Source of the DNA: Streptomyces graminofaciens
GTDB taxonomy: Bacteria > Actinomycetota > Actinomycetes > Streptomycetales > Streptomycetaceae
DNA: 64,000 bases
Direction of reading: 5' to 3'
NCBI RefSeq assembly: GCF_030294945.1
Contig: NZ_AP018448.1
Coordinates: forward strand, 9,458,501 to 9,522,500
Each line of letters begins with the position of its first letter. Position 1 is the stretch's first letter. The notes below the pieces were generated by a model that was not told the origin of the DNA, searched no databases, and was given only the letters and a program-made list of their open reading frames with translations. The position numbers and the translations under genes are program-made. Below are positions 55,816 through 64,000 of the stretch, one piece after another.

Positions 55816-56210
55816 CCGGCGTACGACGCGTCTCCACCGGCGCGCCCTGGGAGGACGCCTTCGGGTACTCCCGGGCGGTGCAACTGCCGAACGGCCTGGT
55901 GCTGGTCTCCGGCTGCACGTCGATAGTGGACGGCCAGATCGCCGGAGGAGGCCCGTACGACCAGGCGATCAACGCCTTCAACGTCGCGTTCGGGGCGCTG
56001 GACCGGCTCGGTCTGGGCCGCGACGACGTCGTACGTACGCGTATGTACCTCACCCATGCCCGGGACGTGGACGAGGTCGGACGCGCTCATAAGGAGCTGT
56101 TCGACGCCGTCCGGCCCGCCGCATCCATGATCATCGTCTCCGGTCTCGTGGACCCCGGCCTGGTCGTCGAGGTCGAGGTCGAGGCATACCGAGAAGAAGG
56201 ACCGGCATGA
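55812..56210 (+). CDS. RidA-family (YjgF) enamine/imine deaminase
   Basis: 132-residue trimer-forming protein; RidA members hydrolyse reactive enamines from PLP enzymes. The family pattern [20 protein letters not shown] near the start, [25 protein letters not shown] in the middle and [23 protein letters not shown] at the end are present; the last Arg and Glu of the active site can be placed there. GTG overlaps priA and the stop overlaps hisF, so it is translated within the his operon. Its substrate here is not known. Confidence 0.9.
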   Translation: MTGVRRVSTGAPWEDAFGYSRAVQLPNGLVLVSGCTSIVDGQIAGGGPYDQAINAFNVAFGALDRLGLGRDDVVRTRMYLTHARDVDEVGRAHKELFDAVRPAASMIIVSGLVDPGLVVEVEVEAYREEGPA

Positions 56211-56962
56211 CCCTCGCCGTACGAGTCATCCCCTGCCTGGACGTGGACAACGGCCGCGTCGTCAAGGGCGTGAACTTCCAGAACCTGCGCGACGCGGGCG
56301 ACCCCGTCGAGATGGCCAAGGTGTACGACGCCGAGGGCGCCGACGAGCTGACGTTCCTGGACATCACCGCCTCGTCGGGCAACCGCGAGACCACCTACGA
56401 CGTGGTGCGCCGCACCGCCGAGCAGGTCTTCATCCCGCTGACGGTCGGCGGCGGTGTCCGTACGGCCGAGGACGTGGACAAGTTGCTTCGGGCGGGCGCG
56501 GACAAGGTCGGCGTGAACACGGCGGCCATCACCCGTCCGGACCTCATCCGCGAGATCGCCGAGCGCTTCGGCCGCCAGGTACTGGTGCTGTCGGTCGACG
56601 CCCGCCGCACGGAATCCGGCTCCTTCGAGGTCACCACCCACGGCGGCCGCAAGGGCACCGGCATCGACGCCGTCGAGTGGGCGCACCGGGCCGCCGAGCT
56701 GGGCGCGGGCGAGATCCTGCTCAACTCGATGGACGCGGACGGCACGAAGGACGGCTACGACATCGAGATGATCGAAGCCGTACGCAAGCACGTCACCGTG
56801 CCGCTGATCGCGAGCGGGGGAGCGGGCCGCCTCGCGGACTTCCCCCCGGCCATCGAGGCGGGCGCGGACGCGGTCCTGGCGGCCTCGGTCTTCCACTTCG
56901 GCGATCTGCGGATCGGCGAGGTGAAGCAGGCACTGAAGGAGGCGGGTCACCCGGTGAGGTGA
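56207..56962 (+). CDS. hisF: Imidazole glycerol phosphate synthase, cyclase subunit
   Basis: TIM-barrel cyclase that uses HisH-derived ammonia to form imidazole glycerol phosphate and AICAR. 251 residues. [15 protein letters not shown] with the catalytic Asp, GGGVRT and ASGGAGRL phosphate loops, and VLSVDARR with the second Asp are present. ATG overlaps ridA. Followed by a terminator, so the hisD-hisF unit ends here. Confidence 0.97.
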   Translation: MTLAVRVIPCLDVDNGRVVKGVNFQNLRDAGDPVEMAKVYDAEGADELTFLDITASSGNRETTYDVVRRTAEQVFIPLTVGGGVRTAEDVDKLLRAGADKVGVNTAAITRPDLIREIAERFGRQVLVLSVDARRTESGSFEVTTHGGRKGTGIDAVEWAHRAAELGAGEILLNSMDADGTKDGYDIEMIEAVRKHVTVPLIASGGAGRLADFPPAIEAGADAVLAASVFHFGDLRIGEVKQALKEAGHPVR

Positions 56963-56980
56963 CGCCGTCGGTCCTGTTGC

Positions 56981-57009
56981 AAGCCCCGGTCGCCAGGCGG
57001 CCGGGGCTT
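56981..57009. terminator. Bidirectional terminator after hisF
   Basis: AAGCCCCGG (56981-56989) pairs perfectly with CCGGGGCTT (57001-57009); CGCC/GGCG inside lengthens it past a T/G wobble. Lies between hisF (+) and a minus-strand gene. Confidence 0.8.
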
Positions 57010-57044
57010 ACCGCTGGGCAGCGGGGAAGGGGAGGCGAGCCTCC

Positions 57045-57680
57045 TCAGATACCCAGCTGCTTGGTCTCGTGCAGCTTGGTGATCGCGTCCTTGTCGCCCT
57101 CCAGCTCCACATCGGCCACCTGCTGCCGCCCGTACAGGAACAGCAGCAGCTCCGACGGCTCGCCGGTGACCGTGACGACCGGCGTGCCCCGCTTGGCCAC
57201 AGCCGTACGGCCGTCGGGGCGGCGCAGCACCAGGCCGGTCGGGGAACCGCGGCCCATCAGCCGCGAGGTGCGCTCCAGCCGGGACCACAGGGCGTCCTGG
57301 AAGACATGGTCGAGCTCGCGCGGCGACCAGTCGGGCTGGGCGCGGCGGATGTCCTCGGCGTGGACGTAGAACTCGATCGTGTTCGAGGCCTCGTCGATCT
57401 GCTTGAGAGAGAAGGGCGAGAACCGCGGCGGGCCGGTCCGCACGAGCTGGATCAGCTCCTCGTACGGCTTCGCGGCGAACTCCTCCATCACCCGGTCCAG
57501 GCGCGACGCCAGCTGTTTGATCAGTATGCCCCCGGCGGCGTCGGGGCGGCGCTCGCGCACCACCACATGGGCGGCCAGATCGCGGGTGCTCCAGCCCTCG
57601 CACAGGGTGGTTGCGTCCGGGCCGGTGGTCTCCAACAGGTCGGCGAAAAGGAGCCGTTCACGCTTGGCATGGGTCGACAT
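57045..57680 (-). CDS. TIGR03085-like, maleylpyruvate isomerase-type (DinB-like) protein
   Basis: 211 residues. The helical N-terminus with [21 protein letters not shown] is the pattern of mycothiol-dependent maleylpyruvate isomerase-like proteins; the His in AAHVV and later [16 protein letters not shown] would form a metal site. The C-terminal half includes [30 protein letters not shown], matching actinobacterial TIGR03085 proteins. ATG at 57680. Sits between hisF and hisI but on the opposite strand; no role in the pathway is implied. Confidence 0.8.
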   Translation of the reverse strand: MSTHAKRERLLFADLLETTGPDATTLCEGWSTRDLAAHVVVRERRPDAAGGILIKQLASRLDRVMEEFAAKPYEELIQLVRTGPPRFSPFSLKQIDEASNTIEFYVHAEDIRRAQPDWSPRELDHVFQDALWSRLERTSRLMGRGSPTGLVLRRPDGRTAVAKRGTPVVTVTGEPSELLLFLYGRQQVADVELEGDKDAITKLHETKQLGI

Positions 57681-57848
57681 GACGCCAGCCTACGACCGGG
57701 CCCTCCGGTCCGTGCAGCCAAGGTCCCGGTGGGTCGCGGCGCGCACTTGCCCGATGTGGGTCGCGCACTCGTGCGACTTGTACGACAAGAGGGTCCGGCC
57801 TGTGGACAACCGGACGGGCCCGTCACCGGGGCGCGGCACAATGGCCGC

Positions 57849-58295
57849 ATGACCAGCACGCCGTCCTCCAGCAGCCAACACAGTCCCGGAGCCCCCACCG
57901 GCCCCGGCGCCCCCAGCGCGCTGGACCCCGAGATCGCCGCGCGCCTCAAGCGCAGCACCGACGGACTCCTGCCCGCCATCGCCCAGCAGTACGACACCGG
58001 TGAGGTGCTCATGCTCGGCTGGATGGACGACGAGGCCCTGCACCGCACGCTCACCACCGGGCGCTGCACCTACTGGTCCCGCAGCCGCCGCGAGTACTGG
58101 GTGAAGGGCGACACGTCCGGTCACTTCCAGTGGGTGAAGTCCGTGGCCCTGGACTGCGACGCCGACACCGTCCTCGTCAAGGTCGACCAGGTCGGCGCCG
58201 CCTGTCACACGGGCGCCCGCACCTGCTTCGACGAGGACGTCCTCAAGGCCGCCGAAGGCGGCGCCGATTCCGACGTACCGTCACTGGATCAGTAA
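57849..58295 (+). CDS. hisI: Phosphoribosyl-AMP cyclohydrolase
   Basis: Third step of histidine synthesis: opens the adenine ring of PR-AMP. 148 residues, stand-alone cyclohydrolase without the HisE pyrophosphohydrolase. Motifs [36 protein letters not shown] and [27 protein letters not shown] hold the zinc Cys residues and metal Asp. The first 30 residues are Ser/Pro-rich. ATG at 57849. Ends 11 bp before trpE, so histidine and tryptophan genes are likely co-transcribed here. Confidence 0.95.
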   Translation: MTSTPSSSSQHSPGAPTGPGAPSALDPEIAARLKRSTDGLLPAIAQQYDTGEVLMLGWMDDEALHRTLTTGRCTYWSRSRREYWVKGDTSGHFQWVKSVALDCDADTVLVKVDQVGAACHTGARTCFDEDVLKAAEGGADSDVPSLDQ

Positions 58296-58306
58296 GGTCA
58301 GCCGCC

Positions 58307-59791
58307 ATGGACCTCGAGACGTTCCGCAAGCTGGCCACCGACCGCCGCGTCATCCCCGTCAGCCGCAAACTCCTCGCCGACGGCGACACCCCGGTCGCGC
58401 TCTACCGCAAGCTCGCCGCAGAGCGCCCCGGCACATTCCTCCTGGAGTCCGCCGAGAACGGCCGCTCCTGGTCCCGGTACTCCTTCGTGGGCGTCCGCAG
58501 CCACGCCACCCTCACCGCGCGTGACGGCCAGGCCCACTGGCTCGGCACCCCGCCCGTCGGTGTCCCCGTCGACGGCGACCCCCTCGCCGCCCTGCGCGCC
58601 ACCATCGAGGCGCTCCACACCCCGCACCAGGAGGGCATGCCGCCCTTCACCGGCGGCATGGTCGGCTACCTCGGCTACGACATCGTGCGCCGCCTGGAGA
58701 AGATCGGGCCCGGCGAGCGGGACGACCTCCAACTGCCCGAGCTGACGATGCTGTTGACGAGCGACCTGGCGGTCATGGACCACTGGGAGGGCTCGGTCCT
58801 GCTCATCGCCAACGCCATCAACCACAACGACCTCGACACGGGCGTCGACGAGGCCTATGCCGACGCCGTCGCCCGCCTCGACGCCATGCAGACGGACCTC
58901 TCCCGGCCCGTCGCCCAGCCCCCGGCGGTCCTGCCGCCCTCGGAACTGCCCGAGTACACCGCGCTCTGGGGCGGCCCCGACTTCCAGGAAGCCGTCGAGG
59001 ACATCAAGGAGCGCATCCGCGCGGGCGAGGCCTTCCAGGTCGTCCCCTCACAGCGCTTCGAAACACCGTGCGTGGCAAGCGCGTTGGACGTCTACCGGGT
59101 CCTCAGGGCGACCAACCCCTCCCCGTACATGTACCTGTTCCGCTTCGACGGCTTCGACGTCGTCGGTTCCTCCCCCGAGGCCCTGGTCAAGGTCGAGGAC
59201 GGGCACGCCATGGTCCACCCCATCGCCGGTACGCGACACCGCGGGGCGACCCCGCAGGAGGACCAGGCCCTCGCCGACGAGCTGCTCGCCGACCCCAAGG
59301 AGCGCGCCGAGCACCTGATGCTCGTCGACCTGGGCCGCAACGACCTGGGCCGGGTCTGCGAACCGGGCTCCGTCGAGGTCGTCGACTTCATGTCCGTCGA
59401 GCGGTACTCGCACGTCATGCACATCGTGTCCACGGTCACCGGCCGGGTCGCCGCGGGCCGCACGGCCTTCGACGTCCTGACCGCCTGCTTCCCCGCCGGC
59501 ACCCTCTCCGGTGCCCCGAAGCCCCGCGCCATGCAGATCATCGACGAGCTGGAGCCCTCCCGCCGGGGCCTGTACGGCGGCTGCGTCGGCTACCTCGACT
59601 TCGCGGGCGACTCCGACACCGCCATCGCCATCCGCACGGCCCTGCTGCGCAACGGCACGGCCTACGTCCAGGCCGGAGCCGGCATCGTCGCCGACTCGGA
59701 CCCCCTCGCCGAGGACAACGAGTGCCGCAACAAGGCGGCGGCGGTCCTCCGCGCGGTCCACACGGCGAACCGACTGCACGAGGCGGGGTGA
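58307..59791 (+). CDS. trpE: Anthranilate synthase component I
   Basis: Makes anthranilate from chorismate. 494 residues. N-terminal LLESAENGRSWSRYSFVG holds the tryptophan feedback site (LLES), and the C-terminal chorismate-binding part has PIAGTRHRGATPQED, DLGRNDLGRVCEPGSV, CFPAGTLSGAPKPRAMQIIDELEP and GAGIVADSDP. ATG at 58307, 11 bp after hisI. No TrpG gene lies next to it. No Trp-rich leader is seen between hisI and trpE, so classical attenuation is not likely at this spot. Confidence 0.96.
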   Translation: MDLETFRKLATDRRVIPVSRKLLADGDTPVALYRKLAAERPGTFLLESAENGRSWSRYSFVGVRSHATLTARDGQAHWLGTPPVGVPVDGDPLAALRATIEALHTPHQEGMPPFTGGMVGYLGYDIVRRLEKIGPGERDDLQLPELTMLLTSDLAVMDHWEGSVLLIANAINHNDLDTGVDEAYADAVARLDAMQTDLSRPVAQPPAVLPPSELPEYTALWGGPDFQEAVEDIKERIRAGEAFQVVPSQRFETPCVASALDVYRVLRATNPSPYMYLFRFDGFDVVGSSPEALVKVEDGHAMVHPIAGTRHRGATPQEDQALADELLADPKERAEHLMLVDLGRNDLGRVCEPGSVEVVDFMSVERYSHVMHIVSTVTGRVAAGRTAFDVLTACFPAGTLSGAPKPRAMQIIDELEPSRRGLYGGCVGYLDFAGDSDTAIAIRTALLRNGTAYVQAGAGIVADSDPLAEDNECRNKAAAVLRAVHTANRLHEAG

Positions 59792-59898
59792 GGCGAGCGG
59801 TCTACGCGGCAGGCCCCGGCCAAGGCGCCGGCGAATGTGGCACGGGACACGGTGAACCCGGTGACGGCGGGAGCGGCGAGCAGGCGATAGTGGAGTAC

Positions 59899-60543
59899 GT
59901 GACCGCAGTACCTCACCCTGGTTCCGAACCCGCGTTCGCCCGCCGCGCGCGCTCCGGCCGGCGCAGCCTCGCCCTCGCCCTGCTGTGCGGCGCGCTCGGC
60001 GCCGCCGTCGCCCTGCTCGCCACCCGCCAGCAGTGGGCGGAGGGCACCGCGTCGGTGGCCGGCGGCGCCTTCCCGCTGACCGCCAAGGGCAGTGATGTCA
60101 CCGGCGTCCCCGCGGCCCTCGCCATAGTGGGCCTCGCCGCACTCGTCGCAGTCTTCGCCGTACGCCGGTCCGGGCGCGTCCTCGTCGCCCTGCTGCTCGC
60201 CCTCTCCGGCGCGGGCACCGTCGCCGCCGCGCTGCTCGGCGCCTCCGACAGCTCCGCGCTCGACGAGAAGGCCGCCGAGGCCTCCGGGGACACCTCCGCG
60301 ACCGTCGGCGCGCTCAGCCACACCGGCTGGCCCTATGTCGCGGCCGCCGGCGGCGCCCTCATCCTGCTGGCCGGACTGCTCGCGCTGCGCTACGGACGCC
60401 TGTGGCCCGCGATGTCCGGCCGCTACGAACGCGACGGCACCCCCCGGCCCCGCAAAGCCGAGCCCGTCGACCCCGACCGCCCCGAGGACATGTGGAAGGC
60501 CCTCGACCGCGGGGAGGACCCCACGGGACCGGACCCGACGTAG
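59899..60543 (+). CDS. Trp-biosynthesis-associated membrane protein (TIGR02234-like)
   Basis: 214 residues with four hydrophobic helices, the first two split by a loop with RQQWAEG, and a Pro/Arg/Asp-rich cytoplasmic tail ending DMWKALDRGEDPT. Length, topology and place after trpE fit the actinobacterial Trp-associated membrane proteins (TIGR02234). The GTG at 59899 gives MTAVPHPG; a GTG at 59890 would add three residues. Function unknown. Confidence 0.82.
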   Translation: MTAVPHPGSEPAFARRARSGRRSLALALLCGALGAAVALLATRQQWAEGTASVAGGAFPLTAKGSDVTGVPAALAIVGLAALVAVFAVRRSGRVLVALLLALSGAGTVAAALLGASDSSALDEKAAEASGDTSATVGALSHTGWPYVAAAGGALILLAGLLALRYGRLWPAMSGRYERDGTPRPRKAEPVDPDRPEDMWKALDRGEDPTGPDPT

Positions 60544-60707
60544 CGGCCGGGGCGACAACCCGGCGGCGTACGACGACAGACCCCCGCTCACGGCGCGTTC
60601 GTGAGTACGGGACAATGGACGACGAGCGTCCGACTCACCACACGCTCGGGCCACACGGACCAACCGCGGGCCTCGAGCACCACGCATTGAACAACGAGGA
60701 GCAAGTC

Positions 60708-60980
60708 ATGGCGGGCAGCAGCCACGGTCACACCCCGGCCGCCTGGACCGGCGTCACCATTTCCTTCATCGGTTTCTGCGTCGCGGGCGCTTTCATGGTG
60801 ATGGCCGAGCCGCTCGGCTTCTGGGCCGGCATGGTCATCACTGTCCTCGGCGGTGTCGTCGGCATGATCATGCGGTCCATGGGCCTGGGTCAGCCGAAGG
60901 ACCACCACGCAGTGTGGGAGACCGCGTCGGTGGCGAAGCGTGAGGCCGTGACCCCCGAGCCTGCCGCTGCCAACGGCTGA
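60708..60980 (+). CDS. HGxxPAAW family membrane protein
   Basis: 90 residues. Starts MAGSSHGHTPAAW, the name-giving motif, then two hydrophobic helices (about 13-35 and 38-57) and a charged C-terminus. ATG with GAGGAG 7 bp upstream. The frame is open upstream to an ATG at 60615, but the motif marks the true start. Conserved next to the trp genes in Streptomyces; function unknown. Confidence 0.85.
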   Translation: MAGSSHGHTPAAWTGVTISFIGFCVAGAFMVMAEPLGFWAGMVITVLGGVVGMIMRSMGLGQPKDHHAVWETASVAKREAVTPEPAAANG

Positions 60981-61069
60981 CACGCGCCGAGAGCCGACCC
61001 CTCCCGCGAGGAGCCGATCTTCCGCCTTCCGCGGAGCACGGCGGCCGTGACAGTCGATCATCCGCACAG

Positions 61070-61103
61070 GGGCGCCCCGACGGCATACGAGCCGGGGGCG
61101 CCC
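61070..61103 (+). terminator. Terminator hairpin after the HGxxPAAW gene
   Basis: GGGCGCCCC (61070-61078) pairs with GGGGCGCCC (61095-61103); CGGC/GCCG inside lengthens it, leaving ATACGA as loop. Located 90 bp after the stop and 41 bp before the DUF2752 gene. Confidence 0.6.
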
Positions 61104-61143
61104 TTCGCGCGCGCCCGGCGCCCGCGCGGGGCAGAATGCGGAT

Positions 61144-61605
61144 GTGAAAGCCGAGAGCCAGCCACTGGCACCACCGGGCGCCGACCGCGCGGCCGGTAGG
61201 GCCGCCGGGGCCGTTCTGCGCGGGCTGTGGGTCCCCGCCGGGGTCCTCGCGGCCGTCGGCGCGGCCTTCGCGTACGTCGCCGCCGTCGACCCCAACGAGC
61301 CCGGCCACTACCCGGTCTGCCCGCTCTTCCGTGTCACCGGCCTGTACTGCCCGGGCTGCGGCGGACTGCGCAGCGCGCACGCCTTCGCCCACGGCGACCT
61401 CGCGACCGCCCTCACCGACAACGCGCTCGCGGTGGCGGGCTTCCTCGGCCTCGCGGTGCTGTGGACGGTCTGGGTGGTCCGGGCGGTCCGAGGGCGCCCG
61501 ATGCGCATCGCACTCGGGACCGTGCAACTGTGGAGTATGGGCACGTTGACGCTGGTCTTCACCGTTGTCCGGAACCTACCGTTCGGTGGCTGGCTCCATC
61601 CTTGA
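61144..61605 (+). CDS. DUF2752 family membrane protein
   Basis: 153 residues. After a hydrophobic helix the family motif appears as CPLFRVTGLYCPGCGGLRSAHAFAHGD, with three Cys, then two more helices. GTG start at 61144. Conserved position between trpE and trpC in streptomycetes as far as I recall; the CPGCG motif could bind a metal but no function is known. Family assignment rests on this motif. Confidence 0.87.
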   Translation: MKAESQPLAPPGADRAAGRAAGAVLRGLWVPAGVLAAVGAAFAYVAAVDPNEPGHYPVCPLFRVTGLYCPGCGGLRSAHAFAHGDLATALTDNALAVAGFLGLAVLWTVWVVRAVRGRPMRIALGTVQLWSMGTLTLVFTVVRNLPFGGWLHP

Positions 61606-61631
61606 TCAAATGGTGAATGTCCAGGTAGTGG
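61602..61631 (+). promoter_or_regulatory. Candidate trpC promoter region
   Basis: TTGATC (61602-61607), 18 bp, TAGTGG (61626-61631). Downstream, the 10-mer CTGTCAACCG occurs twice, at 61637-61646 and 61707-61716, 70 bp apart, which might be binding sites. No Trp-codon leader peptide is found before trpC. Assigned by eye. Confidence 0.35.
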
Positions 61632-61736
61632 GACCGCTGTCAACCGGATGCGAGGCCTGGGCCCCGCTCCGGATACCATCGCAGTGACCGCTAGTAATGC
61701 TTCGAACTGTCAACCGTCTGGAAGGGGGCCGCTCGC

Positions 61737-62546
61737 GTGAGTGTGCTCGACGAGATCATCGACGGAGTCCGTGCCGACCTCGCGGAGCGGCAGGCGCGCG
61801 TCAGCCTCGACGAGCTCAAGGAGCGCGCGGCGAAGGCTCCGGCGGCCAAGGACGGCGCGGCCGCACTGCGCGGCGACGGCGTCAAGGTGATCTGCGAGGT
61901 CAAGCGATCCAGCCCCTCCAAGGGCGCGCTGGCCGCGATCGCCGACCCGGCGGGCCTCGCGGCGGACTACGAGGCGGGCGGCGCGGCCGTCATCTCCGTC
62001 CTCACCGAACAGCGCCGCTTCGGCGGCTCGCTCGCCGACCTGGAGGCCGTGCGGGCCCGGGTGGACATCCCCGTCCTGCGCAAGGACTTCATCGTCACCT
62101 CGTACCAGCTGTGGGAGGCCCGCGCGTACGGCGCCGACCTCGCCCTGCTGATCGTCGCCGCCCTCGACCAGCCGGCCCTGGAGTCGCTGATCGAGCGCGC
62201 CGAGTCCATCGGGCTCACCCCGCTCGTCGAGGTGCACGACGAGGACGAGGTGGAGCGGGCGGTCGACGCCGGCGCCCGCGTCATCGGCGTGAACGCGCGC
62301 AACCTCAAGACCCTCGAGGTCGACCGCTCCACCTTCGAGCGGGTCGCCCCCGAGATCCCCGACAGCATCGTCAAGATCGCCGAGTCCGGCGTCCGCGGCC
62401 CGCACGACCTCATCGCGTACGCCAACGCCGGCGCCGACGCCGTCCTCGTGGGCGAGTCCCTCGTCACCGGCAAGGACCCGAAGACCGCGGTCGCCGACCT
62501 GGTGGCGGCGGGCACGCACCCGGCACTGCGGCACGGGCGCAGCTGA
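61737..62546 (+). CDS. trpC: Indole-3-glycerol phosphate synthase
   Basis: TIM-barrel enzyme that closes the indole ring, fourth step after anthranilate. 269 residues. [12 protein letters not shown] holds the catalytic Lys, [13 protein letters not shown] and [31 protein letters not shown] follow, then [13 protein letters not shown] and [13 protein letters not shown] at 61737, with GGAAGGGGG upstream. Stand-alone, not fused to TrpF, which fits PriA filling that step. Confidence 0.96.
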   Translation: MSVLDEIIDGVRADLAERQARVSLDELKERAAKAPAAKDGAAALRGDGVKVICEVKRSSPSKGALAAIADPAGLAADYEAGGAAVISVLTEQRRFGGSLADLEAVRARVDIPVLRKDFIVTSYQLWEARAYGADLALLIVAALDQPALESLIERAESIGLTPLVEVHDEDEVERAVDAGARVIGVNARNLKTLEVDRSTFERVAPEIPDSIVKIAESGVRGPHDLIAYANAGADAVLVGESLVTGKDPKTAVADLVAAGTHPALRHGRS

Positions 62547-62568
62547 CCGCCCGCTAGGCTTGGCCCCG

Positions 62569-62799
62569 ATGACGCTCACGACCACCATGACGGCCACGGA
62601 CCGGTACGCCCGCCTCGCACGCGGCTGCCGCCCCCGTGGCTGTCGCGCGCCGGCGCGCAGGGTGCATGGCCGCAGGGTGCGGTACGTCATCGGTGACGAG
62701 CCGGGCCAGGTGAACGGCATGCGATGGCAGCGCCCCGTCAGGGGCGCGGGGCTCTGTTTGATTCGCGGCCACCGCCGCACGGGCGCGACCGGCCACTGA
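62569..62799 (+). CDS. trpM: TrpM-like small Arg-rich protein
   Basis: 76 residues from an ATG at 62569, between trpC and trpB. It starts MTLTTTMTATDRYARLARGCRPRGC and includes YVIGDEPGQVNGMRWQRP. The position and sequence fit TrpM, a small protein reported in S. coelicolor to modulate tryptophan synthesis and development. The last 25 or so codons (from 62729) lie within a dispersed intergenic repeat, so the C-terminus may be a recent extension. A TTG at 62560 is an alternative start; no strong ribosome-binding site. Mechanism unknown. Confidence 0.7.
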   Translation: MTLTTTMTATDRYARLARGCRPRGCRAPARRVHGRRVRYVIGDEPGQVNGMRWQRPVRGAGLCLIRGHRRTGATGH

Positions 62800-62814
62800 A
62801 CGGCCGGCAGCCGA
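62729..62814 (-). repeat. Dispersed intergenic repeat, copy C (inverted)
   Basis: GCGCCCCGTCAGGGGCGCGGGG, then CGGCCACCGCCGCACGGGCGCGACCGGCCAC and CGGCAGCCGAC. This is the inverse of the GGTCGCGC...CCCCGCGCCCC...GGGG layout of copies A and B, with a longer middle. It overlaps the 3' end of trpM and the gap to trpB. Confidence 0.65.
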
Positions 62815-62875
62815 CCGACACATCCCCGCCCCACGGCGATCAGTGCCCAACACACACTCACCGTGAGGTTTCCGC

Positions 62876-64000
<1,125 letters not shown>

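Noticed and set aside
58283..58306. Trp leader peptide or attenuator before trpE
   Set aside because: The hisI-trpE gap is 11 bp with no Trp codons or terminator hairpin.

Overview
The window reads as chromosomal core DNA of a Streptomyces species. The evidence is very high GC with G/C at most third codon positions, frequent GTG/TTG starts, a dcw (division and cell wall) cluster running straight into pgeF-yggS-sepF-sepG-divIVA, PriA in place of separate HisA and TrpF, a trpC-trpM-trpB order, and dispersed palindromic repeats of the kind common in streptomycete intergenic DNA. No phage, plasmid, CRISPR array, tRNA or rRNA was seen.

Layout. (1) 1-220: 5' end of a divergent beta-carbonic anhydrase. 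(2) 635-18643: dcw cluster rsmH-ftsL-ftsI-murE-murF-mraY-murD-ftsW-murG-ftsQ-ftsZ-pgeF-yggS-sepF-sepG-divIVA, mostly with overlapping or nearly touching genes, closed by a strong terminator. (3) 19068-22500: ileS on the minus strand with a T-box leader that appears to act on translation. (4) 22809-25985: dksA/traR-like gene, lspA, rluD, GNAT. (5) 26131-31171: MscS channel, alpha/beta hydrolase, PhoD phosphatase, a decayed fragment, a rhodanese/TetR divergent pair with palindromic operators, and a foldback element whose CTAG end provides the tetR stop codon. (6) 31247-38618: large LuxR-family ATPase regulator, lipoprotein, DsbA-like thiol protein, membrane protein, DUF2252 protein. (7) 38823-51071: dnaE, a 54-residue basic protein, NYN-domain protein, ABC transporter pair, membrane protein, YbaK-like deacylase, Lon-N protein, a TPR-like protein and a large membrane protein. 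(8) 51266-64000: histidine genes hisD-hisC-hisB-(54-residue membrane protein)-hisH-priA-ridA-hisF, then hisI-trpE, accessory membrane genes, and trpC-trpM-trpB, cut by the window end.

How the genes work together. Region 2 makes the lipid-linked peptidoglycan precursor (MurE, MurF, MraY, MurD, MurG), polymerises it at the septum (FtsW/FtsI with FtsL/FtsQ), and positions the Z-ring and polar growth (FtsZ, SepF, SepG, DivIVA). MurC and MraZ are not here. Region 8 joins histidine and tryptophan synthesis: PriA is expected to serve both, and hisI is followed 11 bp later by trpE.

Most of the window is conserved housekeeping DNA and I do not see a clearly new multi-gene system. The points most worth checking are: an IleRS with a swapped HIGH motif (GAHH) under a T-box; the foldback element that ends tetR; a possible 36-codon ORF coupled to ftsW; an 8+8 bp palindrome in the ftsZ promoter region; a small membrane protein embedded in the his operon; and trpM, whose 3' half is made of a dispersed repeat.
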